Positions 28,020 to 36,742 are shown, counted from the first letter of the stretch. The stretch: 57,764 nt of DNA from Paenibacillus sp. LHD-38 (GCF_031157315.1 NZ_JAVIFU010000045.1:1-57764), one strand, 5' to 3'. Numbers and translations are program-made. Notes: a model not told the origin generated them from the letters alone.

Positions 28020-29000
28020 TTAGAATAACCCCTGTCCTGATAGTCTCTTCGCAATGAAATTACTAAAGAATATTAAGAACACTGAAAGTACTGATTGTAC
28101 CAAATCAATCGCTGCTGCATAAGCAAACCGACCTTCTGCGAGACCTACTTTGAAGGCATACGTTTGGACAATTTCAGACTTATCGCTATTTACAGAGTTC
28201 CCTAATAGGAATGCCTGCTCGAAGTTTGAACCAACTAACCCTCCGCCCAACAGACTTCCAATTGAAAGTACTAATACAACAACAACAGCACCTTGAATAC
28301 TTGGCAGAGTTATGTGCCATATTCGCTTCAAACGACCAGCCCCATCAATTTGGGCTGCCTCGTATAAAGATGGATTAATACCTGCGATTGCCGCCAAGAA
28401 GATGATTGTCCACCAACCTGCTTCTTTCCAAACGGCACTTCCGACCGCTAAACCCCAGAACATATCCGGATCGGTCAAAAAATCAAGTGGCTTGTCTACG
28501 ATATTCAACTTCATAAATAACATATTGACGATACCGTCCTGTGCACTTAGAAAGACAAAAGCTAGTCCCGATACAACTACCCAAGAAATAAAGTGCGGGA
28601 AATAACTAACTGTTTGCACGATTCGCTTAAATGCCATTCCCTTGAGTTCATTCAACATAATGGCGAACAGGATTGGAATTGGAAAAGCGAAAATTATTTT
28701 CAAAACACTGATGATTAACGTATTTCTAACTAGATCGATAAATCTATAATCAGAAACAAATTCACTAAAGTATTTTAATCCAACCCAGTCACTTGTAAAT
28801 ATTCCTTGTACACCTGTAGATATTTTATAATCTTTAAATGCCATTAAGATCCCGAACATCGGAATATAAGAGAAAATAATTAAAAATAAAATACCAAGTA
28901 AAACAAAAGTCTGTGGATATATTTGCCTTCTTAGTTGTTTCCATGCGATTTGATATTTAGGATAGCTTTTTTCTCTAATTGAACTTGTATCCGTTTTCAC
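28020..29000 (-). CDS. Carbohydrate ABC transporter permease (LplB type)
   Basis: First gene of the second importer operon. About 326 residues with six predicted membrane segments; the EAA loop reads LYEAAQIDGAGRLKRIWHIT. The open frame runs from a GTG at 29024. Its strong GGAGGTG ribosome site lies at 29010-29016, which is downstream of that GTG and only 2 bases before an ATG at 29009, so the GTG at 29000 (about 9 bases after the site) is the best-spaced start. A TATAAT-like box on the minus strand lies just upstream near 29025-29031. The start choice changes only a few residues. Confidence 0.9.
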   Translation of the reverse strand: MKTDTSSIREKSYPKYQIAWKQLRRQIYPQTFVLLGILFLIIFSYIPMFGILMAFKDYKISTGVQGIFTSDWVGLKYFSEFVSDYRFIDLVRNTLIISVLKIIFAFPIPILFAIMLNELKGMAFKRIVQTVSYFPHFISWVVVSGLAFVFLSAQDGIVNMLFMKLNIVDKPLDFLTDPDMFWGLAVGSAVWKEAGWWTIIFLAAIAGINPSLYEAAQIDGAGRLKRIWHITLPSIQGAVVVVLVLSIGSLLGGGLVGSNFEQAFLLGNSVNSDKSEIVQTYAFKVGLAEGRFAYAAAIDLVQSVLSVFLIFFSNFIAKRLSGQGLF

Positions 29001-29153
29001 CGCATTCATCACCTCCGTAATCACATTATAATTTGGAATTCCTGGAGTAGATACGGACCATTCTTTAAAATCATACTGTCCATTTTCTTGATCTATTGTA
29101 TTAAATCCTTACCAGAAGAAAGTGGATATCCTGAATAAAAGAAAATTAAACAA

Positions 29154-29176
29154 GGCTGCCGAATGCACCGGCAGCC
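29154..29176 (-). terminator. Hairpin terminator after a decayed gene
   Basis: Perfect GGCTGCCG / CGGCAGCC stem with a 7-base loop; on the minus strand followed by TTGTTTAATTTTC. It lies 14 bases beyond the stop codon of the remnant at 29190, which supports that remnant having been a real gene end. Confidence 0.75.
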
Positions 29177-29189
29177 CTGTCGCGTTAGT

Positions 29190-29345
29190 TTAAGGATCTT
29201 CTTTTGTCATCCTAGGCATAAGTTCGTCTAACAATGATTTGGCTAATCTTTGGTTTGGGTCATATAAAAAGGAAATCCACTGTCATCTGCCCACTCAGTT
29301 AATAGTCCAAAAATGCAATAAGAGAGGATCGTCGAAATTAAAATT
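29190..29345 (-). pseudogene. Remnant: C-terminus of a possible GH10-like glycosidase, frameshifted
   Basis: Two overlapping minus-strand frames join into one plausible protein end: TILSYCIFGLLTEWADDSGF in one frame, then FLYDPNQRLAKSLLDEL to TAA at 29190 in another. A single shift near 29263-29272 would restore it. The text (FGLTxxxSGFPFLYDxN) recalls the end of GH10 xylanases, but the match is short. The hairpin at 29154 fits as its terminator. The sequence from 29346 to 29550 holds nothing recognisable. Confidence 0.4.
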
Positions 29346-29560
29346 CTGATATTTCTTATAGCGATTCAGGGCTCATATATCGAAAAACATAGTTTCCATT
29401 CTAAGCGTGATTATTGATGTTTTTCCATCTCCTTATTATATTTAATACGTGCTATCTGTTTGTGCTATTTATCATTACATTATTTCGATATTAAAAATCG
29501 TAGTGATTATTTCACCTAGTTTAAGTCATTAATAACATCTCATAATCGCTAAAACAAAAA

Positions 29561-29599
29561 AGCCCTGATAAATCAAGGTTTCCTTGATTACCAGGACTG
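29561..29599 (-). terminator. Rho-independent terminator after the TrmH-family gene
   Basis: Long stem with a three-base loop: CCTTGATT and GGGCT on one side pair with AATCAAGG and AGTCC on the other. On the minus strand it is followed by TTTTTTGTTTT. It ends the ktrA-methyltransferase transcript. Confidence 0.88.
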
Positions 29600-29645
29600 A
29601 TTTTTATGTGCCAAAATGAATTATAACTCACACTAATCATTATTC

Positions 29646-30482
29646 TTATTTCCCCGAATAATCCCGCTGCCTCAAGCTCTCATAAAGGAGCACCGTTGCC
29701 GCCATCGCGACGTTTAACGATTCCGCTTGGCCCGCCATCGGGATAATAACCGATTCATCCATGAGTTCGCGAACAGTAGGCGAGAGCCCCTCTGATTCGC
29801 TCCCCATAAGCAGCCAAGTCGCTTGCGTCCAATTATAGCTGTAGCAGGTATGCTTAGCCTGTAGACTCGTACCGACCAGCTTCATGCCTTTTGCTTTCGC
29901 TTGCGGGAGAAGCTCCAGCAGATCGGCTTCGATAATGGGCAAATGGAACAATGAACCCATGGTCGATCTTACAGTCTTCGGATTGTAAAGATCCACGCAG
30001 CCCTTGCCAAGAATCACAGCATCCGCTCCAACGGCGTCGGCACTGCGGATAATGGTGCCTGCATTACCGGGATCGCGTACAGCGTCAAGCACTACCACGA
30101 GACCGTTTTTGCGAAATATAGCCGAATGATCTACCGGGAGCTTTGACAATACGGCAAACACCGGAGGCGGGGTATCCGTCCCTGTGCATTTTGACATGAC
30201 GGGGCGCGATGCCTGTATCCATTCTAATCCGAGAGTTGCCGCCGAATCATTTAATTCCCGTTCAAGCATAAGCTCAGCGGGAATGCCGCGCTCGGTATCG
30301 TATACGATTGTCTTTACATCCGCGTTTCCCCGAAGCGCTTCCAGTACGAGATGGACGCCTTCAATTAGAAACTGGCCGTTTCGATCGCGGTTTTTTTTGT
30401 CCAGCAGCGATGCCCACTGCTTAACCTTGTCATTTTGAACTGATGAGAGCAATGGATCAAAATTTTCATTCATAGTTAGCAT
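29646..30482 (-). CDS. TrmH/SpoU-family RNA 2'-O-methyltransferase (YsgA type)
   Basis: SAM-dependent methyltransferase, 278 residues, predicted to methylate a ribose in rRNA. The N-terminal substrate-binding part (about 20-105) carries NRDRNGQFLIEGVHLV. The SPOUT knot follows, with DAVRDPGNAGTIIRSADA, LLMGSESEGLS and IPMAGQAESLNVAMAA, the three SpoU motifs. The start codon overlaps the stop of ktrA (TAATG), so the two genes are coupled. Its place beside sspI is the same as that of ysgA in B. subtilis. The target nucleotide is unknown. Confidence 0.92.
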   Translation of the reverse strand: MLTMNENFDPLLSSVQNDKVKQWASLLDKKNRDRNGQFLIEGVHLVLEALRGNADVKTIVYDTERGIPAELMLERELNDSAATLGLEWIQASRPVMSKCTGTDTPPPVFAVLSKLPVDHSAIFRKNGLVVVLDAVRDPGNAGTIIRSADAVGADAVILGKGCVDLYNPKTVRSTMGSLFHLPIIEADLLELLPQAKAKGMKLVGTSLQAKHTCYSYNWTQATWLLMGSESEGLSPTVRELMDESVIIPMAGQAESLNVAMAATVLLYESLRQRDYSGK

Positions 30483-31147
30483 TAACCTTCCGAATATGCG
30501 ATTTCTAAATTGGTTAGATCTGAGTTTTTGCCAACGATAACAAGGATATCATCCTTTTCGATTAAGTCATCCGCATAAGGAGCAATGTTCATCGCAGTGC
30601 TTTTTTTGATAGCCATGACGTTACATTTATATTTCGCCCTGATATCGAGCTGCTTCAAGCTTTGTCCAATCATCGGACCGGGAGCTTTTATCTCAATGAT
30701 GCTGTAATCGTCGGAAATCTCGATGTAATCAAGAATATTTGGTGATACGAGATGATGCGCAACCCGCAGTCCCATATCCCGCTCCGGAAAAACAACCTTA
30801 TCTGCTCCGATTTTGCTGACAACCTTGCCGTGGAGCTCATTTTGCGCTTTGACAATGAGTGTCTTCACGCCTAGGTCCTTCAGAATAAGCGTCGTCAAAA
30901 TACTAGATTGGATATCTTGCCCAATCGCAACAACGACAACATCAAAATTTCGAATACCTAATGCCCGAAGCGCATCTTCATCCGTTGAATCTGCGGATAC
31001 CGCATGGGTTACCGTGTTCACGACTTCTTGAATGCGATGCTCGTTCGAATCGATCGCAAGCACCTCAAAACCCATATCCGTCAACGCCTTGGCTATGCTT
31101 GAGCCAAAACGTCCCATACCAATTACAGCGTACTGCTTCTTAGCCAT
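30482..31147 (-). CDS. ktrA: Ktr potassium channel regulatory subunit (RCK protein)
   Basis: Cytoplasmic ring-forming subunit that gates a KtrB/KtrD potassium uptake channel, 221 residues. The N-terminal Rossmann RCK-N domain begins YAVIGMGRFGSSIAKAL with the GxGxxG nucleotide loop; residues about 135-220 form RCK-C. It could equally be the KtrC paralogue. No ktrB is adjacent, so the membrane subunit is encoded elsewhere. It is the first gene of the pair with the methyltransferase and diverges from sspI. Confidence 0.92.
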   Translation of the reverse strand: MAKKQYAVIGMGRFGSSIAKALTDMGFEVLAIDSNEHRIQEVVNTVTHAVSADSTDEDALRALGIRNFDVVVVAIGQDIQSSILTTLILKDLGVKTLIVKAQNELHGKVVSKIGADKVVFPERDMGLRVAHHLVSPNILDYIEISDDYSIIEIKAPGPMIGQSLKQLDIRAKYKCNVMAIKKSTAMNIAPYADDLIEKDDILVIVGKNSDLTNLEIAYSEG

Positions 31148-31215
31148 CTTACAAAATCCTCCTTGCCGGATGATTACTGCAGTTATCTAAACAGTATACC
31201 ATAGCATGCTCATTC

Positions 31216-31245
31216 GGATGAAAGCAGCAGGCGATGGACATAGTA
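31216..31245 (+). promoter_or_regulatory. Candidate forespore (sigma-G) promoter of sspI
   Basis: GGATG at 31216-31220 and CATAGTA at 31239-31245 with an 18-base spacer resemble the sigma-G boxes GHATR and CATNHTA with one mismatch in each. It sits 37 bases before the sspI start. The assignment rests on the known forespore control of sspI. Confidence 0.45.
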
Positions 31246-31282
31246 ATTAAGTAAATTCGAATGCGTCTGGAGGTTTTTTTGT

Positions 31283-31516
31283 ATGGAAGTTATTGATTTG
31301 CGTCAAGCGATCGTTAGGCGTGTTCAAGATAATTCGGCTAAAGAGCTATCCGAAGTCATTGAGGACTCCATCGGCGCCGACGAACGCACATTACCTGGGC
31401 TTGGAGTACTGTTCGAGATGATCTGGCAGCAATCCTCGGAGCCGGAACAAGGGCGTATGGTCGACTCCCTCTACAAGCATCTTCATCATAGCGAACATGC
31501 CAACCCGTCTCAATAA
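31283..31516 (+). CDS. sspI: Small acid-soluble spore protein SspI
   Basis: A 77-residue protein of the forespore-specific SspI family. The hallmark text LPGLGVLFEMIWQ near residues 37-49 and the following acidic helix match the family; B. subtilis SspI is about 71 residues. The ATG has GGAGG at 31270-31274, 8 bases upstream. Its 3' end overlaps the convergent phnM stop by 7 bases. It shows that the organism forms endospores. Confidence 0.93.
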   Translation: MEVIDLRQAIVRRVQDNSAKELSEVIEDSIGADERTLPGLGVLFEMIWQQSSEPEQGRMVDSLYKHLHHSEHANPSQ

Positions 31517-32715
31517 CGCACTGCAGATGTATAAACAACTTGGCCACCGACGATCGTATTCGTTACCCAAGGCAGGCCTTCATAACGATCCACGATGATT
31601 AGATCAGCTGCTTTGCCCGGCTCGATGGAGCCAAGCTCGCCACTTGCGCCTAATGCTTGTGCAGGATGAAGCGATGCCATTCTTACCGCAGCCGGCAAAG
31701 CGGCAATTCCCTGATCGGCAAGCTTGAATACCGCGGCGAGCATCGAGGAGGGATGGTAATCGGAGCATAAAATATCCGCAGCGCCAGCTGCAATCGCATC
31801 GGTTGCGCTAAGGTTTTTATCATGTGAAGCGCCTCGAACAACATTAGGTGCACCAACACAGACGCGCAGTCCTCGATCAACAGCATGTTTTGCGGTATCT
31901 AGATTAATTGGAAACTCACAAACAGAAACGCCATAACCGATTGACTCTTCAACCTTCTGGGCCGAATCATCATCATGCGACGCAATTGCTATGCCTTGTT
32001 TAGCAGCCAGCGCGCTCAATTCTTGCAGCTGCTCGGTACTTACTTGCTCTCTCCGTTGAACCAAATCCATGACAATGACGCGAACTTCATCCATGCTCAC
32101 ACCTTGATTTTTCATAACGTATCGCTCAAATGAACCTGGCTCGCGGTATTGCCCTTGCCCTGGCGAGTGATCCATAAATGACAAATAATCGATTGCCTTC
32201 TCATTCAAAAAACGCTTTACAATGGACATACCAGCCAGATGAGAAACCTCATAGCGCAGATGAATACGGTTCCGAATAGCAGATCGCTTGCTGCGGTAGC
32301 TGTTAATATGTTCAATCATTCCCGTCAATAAATGATCGCCGCGGAGGCTTAAACCTACGCCAAGCGATAAGGAATGATACATCGTTGTGATACCGTGAAC
32401 GGGCAGCTTCCTTTCAAACTCCATTAAAGCCATATCCAGCGGAAATAACGTACCCGGTCGGGGTTGTACTTCCTTCTCAATCGCATCGCAATGAATATCG
32501 ATAAGGCCTGGCAGCACGTACTGCCCTCCGGCATCAATAACAACAGCGCTCGAATGCTGATTAAGCCAGCTGTCGATATCCTCTTTGCCATGCAAAACAG
32601 CAGCGATTCGTCCTTCCGCAACAGCTACGGCGACCTCCGCGATTTGATTCGGCAATACAACCTTCCCATTCGTAACAAGCATTGGCTTCCTGTGCGAACG
32701 CAAGCGATCATTCAT
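31510..32715 (-). CDS. phnM: Alpha-D-ribose 1-methylphosphonate 5-triphosphate diphosphatase
   Basis: Metal-dependent amidohydrolase that releases diphosphate from the ribose triphosphate intermediate of the C-P lyase phosphonate pathway, 401 residues. Metal and family motifs are visible: GLIDIHCDAIEKE near residues 70-82, ASHDDDS near 244-250 and CSDYHPSSM near 312-320. There are no other phn genes in the window, so it is an orphan copy here. ATG at 32715 is taken; an ATG at codon 12 preceded by AGGAAG is an alternative. Confidence 0.9.
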   Translation of the reverse strand: MNDRLRSHRKPMLVTNGKVVLPNQIAEVAVAVAEGRIAAVLHGKEDIDSWLNQHSSAVVIDAGGQYVLPGLIDIHCDAIEKEVQPRPGTLFPLDMALMEFERKLPVHGITTMYHSLSLGVGLSLRGDHLLTGMIEHINSYRSKRSAIRNRIHLRYEVSHLAGMSIVKRFLNEKAIDYLSFMDHSPGQGQYREPGSFERYVMKNQGVSMDEVRVIVMDLVQRREQVSTEQLQELSALAAKQGIAIASHDDDSAQKVEESIGYGVSVCEFPINLDTAKHAVDRGLRVCVGAPNVVRGASHDKNLSATDAIAAGAADILCSDYHPSSMLAAVFKLADQGIAALPAAVRMASLHPAQALGASGELGSIEPGKAADLIIVDRYEGLPWVTNTIVGGQVVYTSAVRY

Positions 32716-32831
32716 TGGATTGGTCGTCCCCTTACCCTATTGTTATAACAATAAGCTTACCATAATCCGCTAATTTAAATCATCCTGCAATGCTCACTTC
32801 AAATTCAGCCCCAGAGCATCGATCAAAATCG

Positions 32832-32868
32832 AAAAAGAGCCGCAGGGAAAAACGCTCCCGCGGCTCTA
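32832..32868 (-). terminator. Rho-independent terminator after the GbsR-family gene
   Basis: On the minus strand AGAGCCGCGGGA pairs with TCCCTGCGGCTCT (one bulge) and is followed by TTTTTCGATTTT. Confidence 0.85.
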
Positions 32869-32953
32869 AAGCATGTCAAACGAAAGGACTTAACCCATAA
32901 TGTCTAGACCTCATCCCAGCCTGCTGTCATTGAATTTCCGACTTCCCTCAAAA

Positions 32954-33511
32954 CTAATCCTCTTGCGGTATAAATTTATAAATATCGCCCGTTTCAAAAG
33001 AATCGATCAATCGATCCAGCCATCGATAATACTTTAATGCTTCTTCAATCTTCTGAGTGTCGTTCTCAAGCAGGTCTAGGAACGCTTGATCGCTATCATA
33101 TTGCTGCTTCAATCCGTCAATTTCCTTTATCGAACGATTTAGGGCGCTCATGTTTTGCTCGACAGCCTTTCTCCATTTTATAGAGAAGAAATCGGCAAAA
33201 TTCTGATGCCAATCCGGCTCGACCTCGTACAAATCTTTTCTGGAGCCTTTGCCCCACACTTTATTTATCATCTTCAAGTCATGCAGCGTTCGCATGCCTG
33301 TACTCATCGACGTCTTGCTCATGCCCATTGTCTGGCTCATCTCATCTAATGTAACCGGCTCCCGATTGAAATACATATTTCCGTATAAATGTCCTATGGA
33401 TAATGTAATTCCGTACAGGTCCATGTTTTTCCCTATTGATTCGATAACGCGGCGGCGCGTATTATGCAGCTTCGCAAGCTGCTCTTCTGTTAATGCTGCA
33501 AGTTCATTCAT
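32954..33511 (-). CDS. GbsR/MarR-family repressor of osmoprotectant genes
   Basis: DNA-binding regulator of 185 residues. The winged helix spans about residues 20-95 (LDEMSQTMGMSKTSMSTGMR, then LHDLKMINKVWGKGSRKD), followed by a helical dimerisation part. This layout is that of the GbsR and OpcR proteins that respond to choline or glycine betaine. The ATG at 33511 is chosen because CAGGAGGAACGAC precedes it; the frame extends 24 codons further without a site. It diverges from opuAA, and a palindrome lies in the shared gap, so it probably represses opuA. Confidence 0.9.
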   Translation of the reverse strand: MNELAALTEEQLAKLHNTRRRVIESIGKNMDLYGITLSIGHLYGNMYFNREPVTLDEMSQTMGMSKTSMSTGMRTLHDLKMINKVWGKGSRKDLYEVEPDWHQNFADFFSIKWRKAVEQNMSALNRSIKEIDGLKQQYDSDQAFLDLLENDTQKIEEALKYYRWLDRLIDSFETGDIYKFIPQED

Positions 33512-33645
33512 GTCGTTCCTCCTGAGGAGTGTCGTGCCCCCTATCTTACCTACATCGTTTATTGTAATCAATTGATTGTCCATAAGTAAAGAAAGCCTTT
33601 AGGATGAAAAAGGGAGTTATCAAGAGTATACAGTATGTAAAGTAC

Positions 33646-33663
33646 GTAAAGTTATAACTGTAC
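33646..33663. promoter_or_regulatory. Candidate operator in the gbsR-type/opuA gap
   Basis: GTAAAGTTATAACTGTAC is an 18-base palindrome with one mismatched pair, and two GTATAC hexamers sit 15 bases to the left (33626-33631) and 3 bases to the right (33667-33672). It lies 25 bases before the proposed opuA -35 box. Confidence 0.45.
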
Positions 33664-33687
33664 AAAGTATACAGAGGCTCACGCCTT

Positions 33688-33717
33688 TTGACCATTACAA
33701 AGATAACCAACTAAACT
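33688..33717 (+). promoter_or_regulatory. Sigma-A-like promoter of opuAA
   Basis: TTGACC (33688-33693), 18-base spacer, TAAACT (33712-33717). It lies 36 bases before the opuAA ATG, which has a CAAGGGGG ribosome site at 33739-33746. Confidence 0.5.
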
Positions 33718-33752
33718 TATGGGAGTCGAAATATTCCACAAGGGGGCACAAC

Positions 33753-34961
33753 ATGGCGATTATAGAAGCCAAGAGGCTAACCAAAATTTTCGGAGCCGAT
33801 CCGAAAAAGGCGATCCCGCTGCTGGATAAAGGATGGTCTAAAGAGAAAATTTTTGCAGAAACGAAGCTTACCGTTGGGGTTAATCAGGCGAGCTTCTCCA
33901 TTGAGGCAGGACAAATATTTGTCATCATGGGCTTGTCCGGCAGCGGCAAGTCGACACTCGTTCGTCTGCTCAATCGATTGATCGAGCCTACTATAGGCCA
34001 AGTGCTGTTTAACGGAACGGATGTGCTTCGCATGTCTCCCGAGCAGCTGCGGCAGTTCAGAAGAAAAAATGTAGGCATGGTATTCCAGAAATTCGCGCTC
34101 TTTCCTCATCGCACTGTTATTCAAAATATTGAATACGGTCTTGAGGTACAGGGCATCGACAAAAAGAAACGAAAAGAGATGGCGATGGATTCGCTTGAGC
34201 TTGTCGGATTAAAAGGGTGGGAAAACAGCTACCCCGATCAGCTAAGCGGCGGTATGCAGCAGCGTGTCGGATTAGCGAGAGGACTTGCTAACGATCCTGA
34301 TGTTCTTCTGATGGACGAAGCGTTCAGCGCGCTTGATCCGCTAATCCGCAAGGATATGCAGGATGAGCTTCTGGAGCTCCAGTCCAAAATGAAAAAAACC
34401 ATCGTTTTCATCACACATGATTTAAATGAGGCGCTTCGAATAGGCGATAAAATTGCCCTGATGAAAGACGGCAGTATCGTACAAATCGGTTCGCCTGAAG
34501 AAATATTAATGCAGCCTGCCAACAAATATGTGGAGCGCTTTGTCGAAGATGTCGATCTGTCTAAGGTGCTCACCGCATCGCATGTTATGATTAAACCCGA
34601 GACGATTACGATTGAAAAGGGTCCGCGTGTTGCATTGCAATTTATGCGGGACCGCGGTGTATCAAGTCTTTATGTTGTTGATAAGGGCATGCGGCTGCTT
34701 GGCGTTATAACGGCAGAAGATGCGGTTAATGCGATAAAGAATGGCCTGAAGCTTGAAGAAGCAATGGAGCGTGAGGCTCCTTCCGCTGCACCGGATACTT
34801 TGCTCAATGAGTTGTTTGAATTAATGAGTCAATCTAAGTTCCCCGTATCCATTATAGATAATAACGGCCGCCTAAAAGGCATTGTCATTAAAGGCGCAGT
34901 ACTAGCCGCATTATCCGGAAACTCTGTATTAGAGGCAGGTGAGCGTCATGAATCTGCCTAA
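33753..34961 (+). CDS. opuAA: Glycine betaine/proline ABC transporter ATPase
   Basis: Cytoplasmic ATPase of the OpuA osmoprotectant importer, 402 residues. Walker A is GLSGSGKST (about 65-73), the signature is LSGGMQQRVGLARG (about 165-178) and Walker B is VLLMDEAFSALD (about 187-198). A C-terminal pair of CBS domains (about 280-395), the ion-strength sensor of OpuA proteins, follows. Its end overlaps the start of the permease gene by 14 bases, so the genes are coupled. Confidence 0.95.
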   Translation: MAIIEAKRLTKIFGADPKKAIPLLDKGWSKEKIFAETKLTVGVNQASFSIEAGQIFVIMGLSGSGKSTLVRLLNRLIEPTIGQVLFNGTDVLRMSPEQLRQFRRKNVGMVFQKFALFPHRTVIQNIEYGLEVQGIDKKKRKEMAMDSLELVGLKGWENSYPDQLSGGMQQRVGLARGLANDPDVLLMDEAFSALDPLIRKDMQDELLELQSKMKKTIVFITHDLNEALRIGDKIALMKDGSIVQIGSPEEILMQPANKYVERFVEDVDLSKVLTASHVMIKPETITIEKGPRVALQFMRDRGVSSLYVVDKGMRLLGVITAEDAVNAIKNGLKLEEAMEREAPSAAPDTLLNELFELMSQSKFPVSIIDNNGRLKGIVIKGAVLAALSGNSVLEAGERHESA

Positions 34962-35784
34962 AATCCCTTTAGCAGACTGGATTGAATGGGCAGAGGCTTG
35001 GCTGGAAGCCCATCTGGATCCCTTCTTTCAATTCATTCGCATCGTCGTTGGCGAAACCGTAAACGGCCTGGATACTTTGCTTAACTGGTTCCCAGCACTC
35101 GTTCTTATATTAATATTTACGGTTATCGCTTGGTATATCGGCAAGTGGAAAATGGCTTTATTTACGCTCATCGGACTGCTTATTATCGAAAATCTCGGCT
35201 TATGGAGCCAGACGATGCAAACACTCGCACTCGTCTTGACTGCAGCCTTCATATCGGTACTGATTGGCGTTCCAGCAGGTATCTTATGTGCTCGCCATAC
35301 AAGCGTTCAAAAAATAATTACGCCGGTGCTTGATTTCATGCAGACGATGCCGGCTTTCGTTTATCTGCTTCCTGCTGTAACCTTTTTCTCTCTCGGCGTA
35401 GTACCGGGCGTCATCTCTTCGATTATATTCGCGATCCCGCCAACGATTAGATTGACGAATCTCGGCATTCGCCAAGTTCCTGAAGAGTTAGTTGAAGCGG
35501 CTGATGCTTTTGGATCAACGCCGTCTCAGAAGCTGTTCAAGCTTCAGCTTCCAATTGCCATGCCAACTATTATGGCTGGTATCAATCAGACGATTATGCT
35601 GTCGCTTTCGATGGTCGTAATCGCATCGATGATCGGCGCACAGGGTGTAGGCGCCTATGTTTATCGTGCCGTAACACAAGGCAATACCGGCGTCGGCTTC
35701 GAAGCTGGTCTCGCAATCGTAATATTAGCCATTATATTGGACCGTTTGACCCAGCAGGTCATCCGTAAAAGCAAAACAACCTAA
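34948..35784 (+). CDS. opuAB: Glycine betaine ABC transporter permease
   Basis: Membrane subunit of about 278 residues with an N-terminal amphipathic stretch and six or seven membrane segments. The EAA-type loop is LVEAADAFGSTPSQKLFKLQ. The ATG at 34948 has AGGTGAGC upstream; a GTG three codons earlier is possible. It lies between the ATPase and the lipoprotein gene in the normal opuA order. Confidence 0.94.
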   Translation: MNLPKIPLADWIEWAEAWLEAHLDPFFQFIRIVVGETVNGLDTLLNWFPALVLILIFTVIAWYIGKWKMALFTLIGLLIIENLGLWSQTMQTLALVLTAAFISVLIGVPAGILCARHTSVQKIITPVLDFMQTMPAFVYLLPAVTFFSLGVVPGVISSIIFAIPPTIRLTNLGIRQVPEELVEAADAFGSTPSQKLFKLQLPIAMPTIMAGINQTIMLSLSMVVIASMIGAQGVGAYVYRAVTQGNTGVGFEAGLAIVILAIILDRLTQQVIRKSKTT

Positions 35785-35847
35785 GGCATTAAATGTACAA
35801 AACCTTTAAACCGATATTTATCTTGTGAAATTTTAAGGAGTGATTAT

Positions 35848-36717
35848 TTGAAGTTCAATCGAATAAGTGTAATTGTTGCAGCTGTGATGGTCATGGCATT
35901 GGTGGCGGGATGCTCCGCTTCCAGCGGAAACAGTAAGAAAAAAGTGACGCTGGCCTATGTGGCCTGGGATTCGGAGATCGCAAGCACCTATGTTGTAAAA
36001 GAAGTGCTCGAGCAAAAACTAAACTACGAGGTCGAGCTCATGCAAGTAGACGCTGGCCCGATGTGGGCTGGCATTTCCGATGGCAGCGCGGATGCGATGG
36101 TGGCCGCGTGGCTGCCAACGACGCATGCTTCATACGTGACCAAATATAACGGTCAATACGAAGACCTCGGACCAAATCTAGAAGGAACAAAAATCGGCCT
36201 GGTCGTGCCTCAGTATATGGACATTAACAGCATAGATGAACTAACGGATGTCGTTGGCGATACGGTGGATCATACCATTATCGGCATTGAGCCCGGTGCC
36301 GGCATAATGATGTCGACCGAGAAAGTACTCGATGAATATAAGCTTCGTGAAAAATGGACGCTGCTCGAAAGCTCCTCTGCAGCGATGACGCAGCAGCTAG
36401 AGAAGGCCTATGCCAATAAAGAGCCGATTGTCGTCACGGGCTGGACGCCCCACTGGATGTTTGCCAAGATGGATCTGAAATATTTGGAGGATCCAAAAAA
36501 CGTTTATGGCGGAGACGAGCAAATTCACACCATTGCCCGTAAAGGCTTAAAAGAGGATCAACCGGAGGCTTTCACCTTCCTGGATCAGTTTAACTGGACT
36601 CCGGATGAAATGGCTGCTGTGATGATTCAAATTCAAGAAGGCGAAACGCCTGAGGCGGCTGCCAAAGCATGGGTAGAGCAAAATGCCGAAAAGGTTGACG
36701 CTTGGATAAAGAAATAA
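35848..36717 (+). CDS. opuAC: Glycine betaine-binding lipoprotein
   Basis: Extracellular receptor, 289 residues, anchored through Cys in LVAGCSASS. The aromatic residues in WAGISDGSADAMVAAWLP and GWTPHWMFAKMDLKYLEDP fit the Trp/Tyr cage that binds quaternary amines. The start is TTG, with AAGGAGTGATTA upstream. It ends the opuA operon. Its natural terminator appears to have been split by the block that begins 26 bases after its stop codon. Confidence 0.94.
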   Translation: MKFNRISVIVAAVMVMALVAGCSASSGNSKKKVTLAYVAWDSEIASTYVVKEVLEQKLNYEVELMQVDAGPMWAGISDGSADAMVAAWLPTTHASYVTKYNGQYEDLGPNLEGTKIGLVVPQYMDINSIDELTDVVGDTVDHTIIGIEPGAGIMMSTEKVLDEYKLREKWTLLESSSAAMTQQLEKAYANKEPIVVTGWTPHWMFAKMDLKYLEDPKNVYGGDEQIHTIARKGLKEDQPEAFTFLDQFNWTPDEMAAVMIQIQEGETPEAAAKAWVEQNAEKVDAWIKK

Positions 36718-36727
36718 CAAGAATTGC

Positions 36728-36742
36728 AAAAAAAGCAGAGCG
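36728..36742 (+). terminator. Left half of a split terminator
   Basis: Seven A followed by GCAGAGCG, 10 bases after the opuAC stop codon. It is the exact reverse complement of 42484-42498, near the end of the convergent oxidoreductase gene. Together they would form a normal bidirectional rho-independent terminator. Confidence 0.7.

Noticed and set aside
29154..29176. Hairpin as a riboswitch or leader of the importer operon
   Set aside because: It follows the stop of a gene remnant and has a T-rich tail, and no conserved riboswitch pattern was recognised around it, so a terminator is the simpler reading.
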